Source: Sutterella faecalis (lineage in GTDB: Bacteria > Pseudomonadota > Gammaproteobacteria > Burkholderiales > Burkholderiaceae_F). From it: 64,000 bases of DNA. Below the pieces are notes generated by a model. The model worked only from the letters and a program-made list of their open reading frames with translations, was not told where the DNA came from and did no database searches. Every line of letters begins with the position of its first letter. Position 1 is the first letter of the stretch. Made by a program: the position numbers and the translations under genes. Positions 15,690 through 22,560 of the stretch are shown here, in pieces. The DNA is taken from assembly GCF_006337085.1 (NCBI RefSeq), contig NZ_CP040882.1:2852001-2916000 (forward strand). Reading direction: 5' to 3'.

Positions 15690-16099
15690 CCTATCTGAAG
15701 ATCGCGGGCGCACTGCTTGCGGTGCTTCTGGCTTTCGGAGGCGGCTATCGATATGCCGCCGCGCTCTACGAAAAGGACGCGGCGGAGCTTCGGGAAGCCG
15801 AGGCCGTTGCCCGTGCCGATATGGGGAGGAAGCAATATGCGAAGATGGTTGAAGCGCTGGACGCTCTTGCCGGCCTGCGCGGTGAGCTTGCCGATGCTCG
15901 CGCTGATGCTGAACGGGTGCGCCGCGCCGCCGAGGTACGTGAGCGAAGAGCCAGCGCCTCTGCCTGCGGTGCTGAGCGCGCCGCAGTCTCAGCGTGCGAA
16001 GGCCTACTCAGAGAAAGTGTCGAGCTTCTCGCAGAGGGTCGAGAGCTACTTCAAGAGTCAGCCGGAGTTCACGACGCAGTGACGGCGGCTAGGAGATAA
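15686..16099 (+). CDS. i-spanin (Rz-like)
   Basis: Starting at GTG 15686, overlapping the endolysin stop, this 137-residue protein has one N-terminal membrane anchor (TYLKIAGALLAVLLAFGGGYRYAAALY) and a long periplasmic coiled coil (AELREAEAVARADMG; LRGELADARADAERVRRAAEVRERR). That is the Rz topology needed to fuse inner and outer membranes in the last lysis step. The o-spanin gene is fully nested inside it in another frame. Confidence 0.85.
   Translation: MTYLKIAGALLAVLLAFGGGYRYAAALYEKDAAELREAEAVARADMGRKQYAKMVEALDALAGLRGELADARADAERVRRAAEVRERRASASACGAERAAVSACEGLLRESVELLAEGRELLQESAGVHDAVTAARR
15837..16082 (+). CDS. o-spanin lipoprotein (Rz1-like), nested inside Rz
   Basis: ATG 15837 has GGGGAGGAAG upstream. 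The 81-residue product has a basic start (MRRWLKRW), a hydrophobic signal and the lipobox MLNGC, giving a mature lipoprotein opening CAAPPRYVSEEPAPLPAVL. It is proline-rich, as Rz1 proteins are, then helical. It lies entirely within the Rz gene in the +1 register, the classical embedded spanin layout. It works in the outer membrane as the partner of the i-spanin. Confidence 0.85.
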   Translation: MRRWLKRWTLLPACAVSLPMLALMLNGCAAPPRYVSEEPAPLPAVLSAPQSQRAKAYSEKVSSFSQRVESYFKSQPEFTTQ

Positions 16100-16172
16100 A
16101 AGATCTTCTACACAAGCGAGTTCTTGATTGCTATAGTTAAAAAACATCTAGGACCATAGTGATCAAGTCGAA

Positions 16173-17177
16173 ATGGAAGATCTGGAAAGACGACTAAAGG
16201 ATAAGGCTATTGAGGCCTTTTTGCTGGCGATTGAAATATATAATAAACCAACAATTAAATATCGCGTCGAGGGATTTTCATTCTTTATAATTAACGCCTG
16301 GGAGCTGTTATTAAAGTCTTACATAATAAGAAGAGACGGGAATAAGGCCATTTATTATAAAGACAATCATGGCAGAACGCTGTCGTTAGAGAATTGCATC
16401 AAAAAGGTTTTCACGAACGAAAAGGATCCGTTAAGAATAAATCTAGAAAGAATAATAGAACTACGCAATACCAGCACGCACTTTATTACCCCAGAATACG
16501 AGTCGCTGTATCTGCCGCTCTTTCAGGCCAATGTAGATAATTTTTCTGATAAGTTACATGATCTATTGAATGAAGAGCTTGTTCAGTATGTCTCCGAAAG
16601 CTTTTTGAGACTCCCAACTTCTGTCTGTACGATTCAACCGGAACAAATACGAGCCAAATATACTGATGCGGTATCGGCTCGATTTATCGAACTAAACAAT
16701 AAAATTTCAGAACAGCAAGGGAAATTAGGGAGCAGATTTGCGATCTCGATAGTTCACACTTATAAAATAACAAAGAAAGATGGAGCCGATGTTGAGAAAA
16801 TACGCATATCGAAGGATGGAGAACCAGCGAAAATAATTGACCGCCCCAAGGATTTTTCCTCCACTCACCCCTACACTGCGAATAAGGCCATTGAAAAGCT
16901 TAATGCCCTACTGCGCAGGTCGAGTGTTGAAGTTTATTTTCGCGGCAATAGGACTACATTAAATAAAAGCCACCTTACCAATCTGAATCGTTCCTATGGC
17001 GTCAAGAACAATCAAGATTTTTGCTATACCAATACCCTGTACAAAAATCCTCAGTACAGCTATTCGCAGGCGCTAATAGACTTTCTGTATGAGGAGCTAC
17101 GCAAACATCCAAAAGATCTTCTGGATAGGGTGGCAGACGAGTACAAACTAGCTCAAAGCAAGAAGAAGGGAAGATAA
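16173..17177 (+). CDS. DUF3644-like protein with HEPN-type RNxxxH motif (defence candidate)
   Basis: The 334-residue product resembles the DUF3644 family: an N-terminal helical region (AIEAFLLAIEIYNKPTIKYRVEG, INAWELLLKSYI) and the motif ELRNTSTHF with R98, N99 and H103, the R-x4-H arrangement of HEPN ribonucleases. The C-terminal half includes a segment with KKNGA-type charged strands and IYNLNRSYGVK-like elements of no clear family. The gene is clearly more AT-rich than its phage neighbours, has only a weak ribosome site and sits between spanins and integrase, a usual cargo position. Abortive-infection or anti-phage function is inferred, not shown. Confidence 0.7.
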   Translation: MEDLERRLKDKAIEAFLLAIEIYNKPTIKYRVEGFSFFIINAWELLLKSYIIRRDGNKAIYYKDNHGRTLSLENCIKKVFTNEKDPLRINLERIIELRNTSTHFITPEYESLYLPLFQANVDNFSDKLHDLLNEELVQYVSESFLRLPTSVCTIQPEQIRAKYTDAVSARFIELNNKISEQQGKLGSRFAISIVHTYKITKKDGADVEKIRISKDGEPAKIIDRPKDFSSTHPYTANKAIEKLNALLRRSSVEVYFRGNRTTLNKSHLTNLNRSYGVKNNQDFCYTNTLYKNPQYSYSQALIDFLYEELRKHPKDLLDRVADEYKLAQSKKKGR

Positions 17178-17300
17178 CCCCAGGGGCAAAGGAATTCTAA
17201 GCATGAAGCCTACTCCCATTCGGGAACCCAGCACTGATCCTTCTCGAGTTATCTTAAGGATACTATAGGCGAAAAAATGGATGACCGCAATCACCCATAA

Positions 17301-17462
17301 AGATTAGCTAGCAAGCAGCCGACGCTCGCCGTCGATTGTCCGCGGCCGGTTCAGATACCTGCGACGCTGAAAGAAAGCAGCTTGCCCGATGCGCAGACCT
17401 TCTCGAAAGAGGCACGGAGCTGGTTCGACGAGGTGTCGAACTATCTGAGCGGACTGCGATAG
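17301..17462 (+). pseudogene. Relic of a second o-spanin (Rz1) gene
   Basis: An open frame without a proper start runs from 17301 to TAG 17460-17462. It reads TLAVDCPRPVQIPATL, then LPDAQTFSKEARSWFDEVSNYLSGL. The Cys followed by Pro-rich residues and then a helix with SKEARSWFDEV mirrors the end of the intact Rz1 (CAAPPR..LPAVL..AYSEKVSSFSQRVESYF). The upstream half (signal peptide and Rz frame) is missing. It marks a recombination junction: the HEPN-like gene separates a complete lysis cassette from the leftover of another. Confidence 0.6.
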
Positions 17463-17499
17463 ATAAAGATGCGGTCGTGAAGATCATGAGCCAGTAGCG

Positions 17500-17528
17500 C
17501 CAACTATTAAATTTTTCTTAATAGTTGG
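17500..17528. repeat. Perfect 11-bp inverted repeat
   Basis: CCAACTATTAA and TTAATAGTTGG are separated by ATTTTTC. It lies between the spanin relic and the 3' end of the integrase gene, and could be a terminator serving the integrase or cargo side, or an att-associated inverted core. The lack of a T-run on the plus side and the symmetrical arms leave the role open. Confidence 0.6.
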
Positions 17529-17601
17529 GGTACAAGCTGTAATAAAAGTCAAGCGTAAACGGATAAATAAACGCCGCTAAAGTAGCTTTATCTGTGAGGG
17601 G

Positions 17602-18798
17602 TTACTTCTTTTTCGGCATGATCGTGTCCGCCCACGACTGCATGACGGGACGACGTAGTTCACATAGGTCGTCACGCTGATACGTTTGCTCAACGGCGTT
17701 GCCGGTTGCGTGCATCAGGCACTTCTCTGCGACGACTCTATCCACACCGTTTCTAGCCGCCCAGTCTCGGAAGGTTGAACGGAATCCGTGCATAGTCACT
17801 TTGCCGTCTGTGAGTCTGCTGACCGTGTGATATGGGTTGTCGATGCGGATTGGTCTGTGCGTCCAGTAAGGCGACGGAAAGAGCGGTCCCTTCTGGCTCG
17901 GGTTGGCGGCAAGCAGCACTTCAATGGCCTGATCGCTCAGAGGGACACGGTGCGGGAAAGGCTTGCGGTCTTTTCTGCGAGCAGGCGGGATGTACCAGAT
18001 GCGCTCTTCGAGATTGATTTCATCCCAAAACGCGAGCGTAAATTCCTTTCGGCGCGTGGCGGTCAAGATGCCGAAGAGTGCAGCCAGACGTGAAGGAGGC
18101 TCTCCGACCTCACCTGCAAGCAATCGACTGACAATGTCTATCGTCTCATCAAGCGTAGCGGCAGGGCAATGTCTGGTGGTGTAGATGCGCTGAGGTGATG
18201 GCAGCCATGCGTCAAGATTGCCGCGCCATGTAGCTGGATTCTCTTTGTTGTAAAACCCTTCACGTTTTGCATAGGCAAAGACGGTCTCCAAGTAGCCACG
18301 CATTTTGACGCCTGACGGAGTCTGATTCTTCCAGAGCGGATTGAGGATAGAAAGGATGTGAGACGTTTCGACCTCTTTGATCGGCATGTCTCCGATGTGC
18401 TGGACGGCGAGGCCGAGAATGCACCGCCGCCATTCATTGATGCTGTGCTTGTTCTTGTACTGCTTGACCTCAATGATGATCGGGATGATGCGTTCTGCAT
18501 ACTCCTTGAATGTTGGCTCGTGCTTTGTCTTTGCCGGTGCTTTCTTTTCTTCTCTGAAAGCCTTTGGGTCGATTCCTTGCGTGAGGAGAGTGTGGCACTT
18601 GAGCGCCTCATCCTTCGCCATTTGAATCTTGATGAATGTCGGATCACCCAGTGATAGATCCTTGCGCTTTCCGTCGAACGTGTATCGGAAGACAAACGCT
18701 CTGCTGAGTCCGTTTCTTCGGACGACGAGGTACAAATTCGGCGCGATCTTATATCGTCCATCGCCTACTGCCAGAATGTTTTTGGCCGTAATGTTCAT
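17602..18798 (-). CDS. Phage tyrosine integrase (DUF4102/P4 type)
   Basis: The 398-residue recombinase begins MNITAKNILAVGDGRYKI. It has the arm-binding domain (LYLVVRRNGLSRAFVFRYTFDGKRKDLSLGDPTF), a SAM-like core-binding domain (~residues 100-200), and the catalytic set: Arg in TATRRKEFTLAFW, HGFR in MHGFRSTFRDWA, LMHATGN and the Tyr in VEQTYQRDD. All key residues are present, so it should be active in integration and excision. The start at 18798 is preferred to the longer frame from 18921, because the extra residues are not integrase-like and overlap arm-type repeats. It faces the rest of the phage. Confidence 0.92.
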   Translation of the reverse strand: MNITAKNILAVGDGRYKIAPNLYLVVRRNGLSRAFVFRYTFDGKRKDLSLGDPTFIKIQMAKDEALKCHTLLTQGIDPKAFREEKKAPAKTKHEPTFKEYAERIIPIIIEVKQYKNKHSINEWRRCILGLAVQHIGDMPIKEVETSHILSILNPLWKNQTPSGVKMRGYLETVFAYAKREGFYNKENPATWRGNLDAWLPSPQRIYTTRHCPAATLDETIDIVSRLLAGEVGEPPSRLAALFGILTATRRKEFTLAFWDEINLEERIWYIPPARRKDRKPFPHRVPLSDQAIEVLLAANPSQKGPLFPSPYWTHRPIRIDNPYHTVSRLTDGKVTMHGFRSTFRDWAARNGVDRVVAEKCLMHATGNAVEQTYQRDDLCELRRPVMQSWADTIMPKKK

Positions 18799-18843
18799 GG
18801 CGTGTCCCACAAAATTGAATCCACGAGGTGCCGAACACACTCT

Positions 18844-18865
18844 TTGTCCCACAGTTGTCCCACAG
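18844..18865. repeat. Tandem 11-bp repeat upstream of the integrase (arm-type sites)
   Basis: TTGTCCCACAG occurs twice head to tail (18844-18854 and 18855-18865), 46 bases upstream of the integrase start. Short direct repeats at this position are what arm-type integrase sites look like. A near-identical tandem repeat occurs at 52622-52645 on the opposite strand. Confidence 0.65.
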
Positions 18866-18934
18866 GCTGACGGCGTGTAGGCGGTGTGCAGGTAGCGCGA
18901 CGGTAGCGGGGGTACGACCATGCTAACACGAAAA

Positions 18935-18965
18935 ACCCCGCCACATAGCGGGTATGTAGCGGGGT
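18935..18965 (-). terminator. hydG terminator, possibly bidirectional, at prophage edge
   Basis: ACCCCGC pairs with GCGGGGT, with inner CACATA/TATGT complements; flanking TGCTAAC and GTTAGCA extend the inverted repeat. Read on the minus strand it is followed by TTTTT, so it should end hydG transcripts before the integrase promoter. Confidence 0.75.
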
Positions 18966-19005
18966 GATGGTTAGCAGGTAGTTAGGCTGTAGAAGAGCCG
19001 ATCAG

Positions 19006-20427
19006 TTAGAAGCGGAAGTCGCGTTCGCCTTCGGCAATGCGTTCAAGGCGCTTCACGCTTGCATTGCGGAACTTCTCGTTCTTCACTTTCGGGAGCTCAA
19101 GACGGATGACGGCTTCGCCCTCGGTGCGGGTCTTTTCCGTCGCGTAGTCGCAGAGATATTCCTTCATGGTGAGGATGGCATTGGCCTGGCAGTAGTCCGC
19201 AATGGCGCCGTTCTTCGCAAATTCCATGAAGCGGTCGCCCGTACGGCCGGCGCGGTAGCAGGCCGTGCAGAAGCTCGGGAGATAGTGGTTCTCAAGGAGC
19301 CAGCGCACCACTTCGTCGAGCGAACGGCGGTCGTTCGTTTCGAACTGCGCGGAATTCTCAATGTCGCGGATGTCGCGGATCGTGTAGCCGCCAACCGACG
19401 TGCGCGAGCCCCCTGAAATCTGGGAGATGCCGAGCTTGAGGGCCGCTTCGCGGGTGCGGGCGCTCTCGCGCGTCGACATGATCATGCCGGTGTAGGGAAC
19501 GGCAAGACGAATGAGCGCGACGATCTTGAGGAAGATGTCGTCGGGGACGGCATTCGAGAACGAATGCGGGTCGATGTCGTCGGCCGGGCAGATGCGCGGC
19601 ACGGAAATCGTGTGCGGACCAACGCCCCAGACGGCTTCGAGATGTTCGGCATGCATGAGGAGGCCGACGAAGTCGTACTTGTAGAGCGTGAGGCCGAAGA
19701 GCACGCCGAGACCCACGTCGTCAATGCCGCCTTCCATGGCGCGGTCGTGCGCTTCGGTGTGCCAGGCGTAGTCCGCCTTGGGTCCCTTCGGATGGAGCTT
19801 CTTATATTCGTCCGGGTGATACGTTTCCTGGAAAAGCTGGTACGTGCCGATTTCGGCCTCGTGGAGCTTGCGGTAGTTTTCAACGGTCGTCGCGGCAATA
19901 TTGACGTTGAGGCGGCGGATTTTGCCGTTCTTGTGCTGGATCGAATAGATCGTCTTGATGGATTCAAGGATGTATTCGATCGGGTTGTACTTCGGGTGTT
20001 CGCCCGCTTCAAGGAGGAGACGCTTGTGGCCGAGATCCTGAAGCGCAATCACCTCATTCCTGATTTCTTCCTGCGTGAGCTTCTTGCGGACAATATTCTT
20101 GTTCTTCGCGTGATACGGGCAGTAGGTGCAGGTATTGACGCAGTAGTTCGAGAGGTAAAGGGGCGCGAAGAGCACAATGCGCGCGCCGTAGATCTTTTCC
20201 TTCACATCGCGGGCGATGCGGAAGATTTCGTCGTTCAGATCCGGCTGGTCGCAGAAAAGGAGCGCAGCGGCCTCGCGATGGGTAAGGCCCTTGGCGGTTT
20301 TTGCCTTTTCAAGGAGCGATTCCAGAAGCGGACGGTCGGACTTATGCTCCTCCGCCCACCTGAGGGTGTCTTCAATTTCTTCCCGGCAGATGAACTCGTC
20401 TGCGCGGCGTGATTTGGGATCGTACAT
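19006..20427 (-). CDS. hydG: [FeFe]-hydrogenase maturase HydG (radical SAM tyrosine lyase)
   Basis: HydG cleaves tyrosine to p-cresol and makes the Fe(CO)(CN) unit of the hydrogenase H-cluster. From ATG 20427 the protein has 473 residues, the family's usual length. It shows the radical-SAM motif CVNTCTYC (C96, C100, C103) and the HydG-specific C-terminal CX2CX22C site for the auxiliary cluster (C387, C390, C413, in CTACYRAGRTGDRFM). Conserved blocks RRLNVNIAATTVENY and GVGPHTISVPR are present. An upstream in-frame ATG at 20496 adds 23 poorly conserved residues. No hydE, hydF or hydrogenase genes are in this window. This is not ThiH, which lacks the CX2CX22C site. Confidence 0.93.
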   Translation of the reverse strand: MYDPKSRRADEFICREEIEDTLRWAEEHKSDRPLLESLLEKAKTAKGLTHREAAALLFCDQPDLNDEIFRIARDVKEKIYGARIVLFAPLYLSNYCVNTCTYCPYHAKNKNIVRKKLTQEEIRNEVIALQDLGHKRLLLEAGEHPKYNPIEYILESIKTIYSIQHKNGKIRRLNVNIAATTVENYRKLHEAEIGTYQLFQETYHPDEYKKLHPKGPKADYAWHTEAHDRAMEGGIDDVGLGVLFGLTLYKYDFVGLLMHAEHLEAVWGVGPHTISVPRICPADDIDPHSFSNAVPDDIFLKIVALIRLAVPYTGMIMSTRESARTREAALKLGISQISGGSRTSVGGYTIRDIRDIENSAQFETNDRRSLDEVVRWLLENHYLPSFCTACYRAGRTGDRFMEFAKNGAIADYCQANAILTMKEYLCDYATEKTRTEGEAVIRLELPKVKNEKFRNASVKRLERIAEGERDFRF

Positions 20428-20640
20428 AAATTTTGTAAGGCTGAAATGGCGGGAAGCCAGAAGCGCAAAAAATAACGCTTCGGGGATCTCCGTCATATGC
20501 GGGCGTCTTAGAGCGAGCGCCCTCGGCTTTGTCGAATGCGCTCATGATAAAGATTTCGCTCGCTTTCCGCGTCCGGGTTTTTGATGACACCCGGGTGCCG
20601 GATCCCGTCTTTTCAAGAGACGCCGCGCCGTTGCTGGCGT

Positions 20641-21879
20641 CTATTCGCCGTCAAGCTCCTTCATGCGGCAGAAGACGGCTCCCGCGGAGTAAATCGCAAA
20701 GAGGAACCCTCCTCCCGTAAAGACGGCGAGGCCGAAGAGCGAGGCGCCCGCACCGATGACGGAACCGATAGCGCCGGCGATGACCGGGAAAGCGGATTTC
20801 CCGGAATTGATGAGCATGAGCCGGAAGCCGATGGCTTCGCCGATTCGGTTTCCGGGAGCAAACCGGTAGACGAGCGACATCATGTTGGGAAGCGACGCTC
20901 CGAGCCCGAGGCCGAGCAGAAAGGCCGCGCACATGAGGGGAGGAAGCGTATTGAAGAAGGGAAAGAGCGCAAAGGCGATGGCGCTCAGAAGGAGCGTCAT
21001 TGCGATGAGGTGCCATTCCTCAAGAACCTTGAGGAGCATGGGCATCAGCAGTCGGACAACAAAAGTGGCGCAGGCGAAGCTGCCGAGCACCCAGCCGATT
21101 TCGGAGGGCGCAAGTCCCGCTTCATTGGCATAGATCGGGATGAGGAGGTTTCCCACTTCCCATGCGACGGAAATGATGACGGAGGCGAGTAGCACGGCCC
21201 GCATCGGCGGGTCCCGGAAAAAATCGAGGGACGATCCGGAGCCTTTTGGTTCGCCGGCCTTTTTCGCGCGCTGCCTCTCGCGCTTGATGAGAAGCCCGCG
21301 CATGAAGGGCAGGCTCAGAATCGCGGCAAGAATAACGGGCGCAATGAGGCACCAGATGTAGAAGGCGCTGAAGGAGAAATGCTCAATGACGTATCCGGCA
21401 GCAACCGGGGTTGCGAGATTGCTCGATGCCGTCACGAGCGAAAGGGCCGTAAACGCGGATTGCCGGTCGCCGGGGCGGCAGACGTCGCCCGTCAGGCGCT
21501 GAGTCACCGTATTCATGAGCATGAATGCAAGACCGGTGAGAAGGCAGGCAATGAAGAGCGAGAAAATGCCGAAAAGCGCCTTCGGGAGAAAAAGCGCGGC
21601 GAGCCCGGATCCTGCAGCGGCAAAGAGTGCAGCGTGAATGGGGCCGCTCGGGCCGGACTTGTCGAGCCATCGGCCTACCTTGACGGCAAAGAAGGCCGGA
21701 AAAAGCGAGATGCAGGCGAGCATAGCGCCGGTTTCAAAGGGACCGGCTCCTCGCGAGAGCGCATCAAGGGTTGCCGTAAAGCGCATCCCTGTCGCGCAGG
21801 AATGAAGCGAGAGCGGAATGAGGAGAACTTTAAGAAGCGGCAGCCAGCGTTGAGAAAAGGAAAGATGGGCGTTCGGCAA
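20641..21879 (-). CDS. MFS transporter
   Basis: The 412-residue protein has 12 predicted membrane segments in two halves separated by a basic loop near residue 200 (RERQRAKKAGEPKGS). The N-terminal half has the MFS signature around KVGRWLDKSGP (G-x-x-x-D-R/K-like). No substrate can be read from sequence. It is encoded upstream of hydG on the same strand with a 213-base gap, so it may or may not share a transcript with it. Confidence 0.8.
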   Translation of the reverse strand: MPNAHLSFSQRWLPLLKVLLIPLSLHSCATGMRFTATLDALSRGAGPFETGAMLACISLFPAFFAVKVGRWLDKSGPSGPIHAALFAAAGSGLAALFLPKALFGIFSLFIACLLTGLAFMLMNTVTQRLTGDVCRPGDRQSAFTALSLVTASSNLATPVAAGYVIEHFSFSAFYIWCLIAPVILAAILSLPFMRGLLIKRERQRAKKAGEPKGSGSSLDFFRDPPMRAVLLASVIISVAWEVGNLLIPIYANEAGLAPSEIGWVLGSFACATFVVRLLMPMLLKVLEEWHLIAMTLLLSAIAFALFPFFNTLPPLMCAAFLLGLGLGASLPNMMSLVYRFAPGNRIGEAIGFRLMLINSGKSAFPVIAGAIGSVIGAGASLFGLAVFTGGGFLFAIYSAGAVFCRMKELDGE

Positions 21880-22053
21880 AGCGGAAAAGGCTTATAGAGG
21901 ATCTGAAATAGATTCTTTTGAGGTTAACGCCGGAGAATCGCTTTTAGCAACCACCAGGAAACGGAGTCAATCAAAAAGATTGAGCGAGGTTTGCCGCAAA
22001 CAATCTGTTGATAGGGGTTTTCCCCGTTAGTAAGGGATTTGGAAAGGGGGAAA

Positions 22054-22131
22054 ATGAATACGAAATCAATGAGACCCTCGGTAGGACGGGACCTCTCGCA
22101 GAAGGTGCGTAAAATTAAAGTAATGTGTTAA
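22054..22131 (+). pseudogene. 28-codon ORF interrupted by the insertion sequence
   Basis: ATG 22054 has an excellent ribosome site (GGAAAGGGGG). If the IS and one copy of its target duplication are removed, the frame reads MNTKSMRPSVGRDLSQKVRK..KVMDIEE and stops at TGA, 28 codons in all. With the IS present it ends after two IS-encoded positions (Cys, stop at 22129-22131). The peptide is basic; no family was recognised, and it may be a chance ORF. Confidence 0.35.
22108..22125. repeat. 18-bp target site duplication, left copy
   Basis: CGTAAAATTAAAGTAATG directly abuts the left terminal repeat of the IS. The identical 18 bases follow the right terminal repeat at 24527-24544. Confidence 0.95.
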
Positions 22132-22152
22132 CGGGCAGCAAAAATGAGACTG
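22126..22152. repeat. Left terminal inverted repeat of the IS
   Basis: The tip TGTTAACGG, then CAGC and GAGACTG, match the inverted right end at 24500-24526. A second GAGAC occurs 22 bp further in, the same spacing as in the array at the other end. Confidence 0.9.
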
Positions 22153-22380
22153 CTAACCCACAGCGATAATGAGACTTTTTCTGCCCCTCTGGGTGACACC
22201 AGCAATCGGCAAGAGTTTCACAACAGCGCTGATCTTTTCAAGGAGGCGAAAAGCTACACAGCGGCTTTTCTGGTAACGCGCGAGCTCGCGGATTGGTTTG
22301 CGGGCATTGTGCTGGCCGAGCGCTCCACTTCGGCACCTGGCGGCGGTACCGGCATTTAGCCTACGGGCACTGAGGCAAGC

Positions 22381-22458
22381 TCTGTCAAGCGAACGTGGAA
22401 TAAACGAGCGCGGCCTTCAGACGCGCGAAGCTTTATGCCGCGAAAGTCGCTTGACAGA
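22381..22458. repeat. 12-bp inverted repeat inside the IS
   Basis: TCTGTCAAGCGA (22381-22392) is exactly complementary to TCGCTTGACAGA (22447-22458), enclosing 54 bases with further GC-rich complements. It lies downstream of the transposase, and its role is unknown. Confidence 0.7.
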
Positions 22459-22479
22459 AATCCCTGAGATATCATTTAG

Positions 22480-22525
22480 TTAAGGCGGATGCATCCAAGC
22501 GCAGCGCGCGGTGCATTCGCCTTAA
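22480..22525. repeat. 14-bp inverted repeat inside the IS
   Basis: TTAAGGCGGATGCA (22480-22493) pairs with TGCATTCGCCTTAA (22512-22525) with one mismatch. With the neighbouring repeats it forms a set of three hairpins between the transposase stop and the left IS end. Confidence 0.7.
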
Positions 22526-22536
22526 CGACCCACCAT

Positions 22537-22560
22537 CTCAACGGTGCTTCAACCGTTGAG
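22537..22560 (-). terminator. Hairpin directly after the transposase stop
   Basis: CTCAACGGT and ACCGTTGAG are perfect complements around GCTTCA and abut the transposase stop codon. No T-run follows, so it may act as an mRNA stabiliser or weak terminator. Confidence 0.5.

Larger units (their letters stand above)
1..18930. mobile_element. Right part of a prophage with Mu-type tail and a tyrosine integrase
   Basis: The stretch carries a colinear Mu-like tail module (sheath, tube, assembly chaperone, tape measure, gpN, gpP, gp45-48, collar fibre), a fibre region, a lysis cassette, a cargo gene and a tyrosine recombinase on the opposite strand. Head, packaging and early genes must lie left of the window. 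The right boundary is set roughly at the bidirectional terminator before hydG; no attR core could be identified because the other end is not visible. A Mu-type tail combined with a lambda-type integrase, rather than a DDE transposase, is known from phages such as SfV, so this is a mosaic phage and not a true transposable Mu. Tail and lysis genes look intact. Confidence 0.9.

Noticed and set aside
22104..22135. Possible chromosomal dif site at the IS target (GGTGCGTAAAA resembles a XerC half-site; IS1202-type elements are known to target Xer sites)
   Set aside because: The XerD half does not match in the restored target (TAATGGATATA), the genes on both sides point away from each other rather than towards a terminus, and the same bases are part of a small ORF with a good ribosome site.
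22144..22359. 71-codon plus-strand ORF inside the left IS end
   Set aside because: It has no ribosome site and no recognisable family, and it lies over terminal repeat and hairpins.
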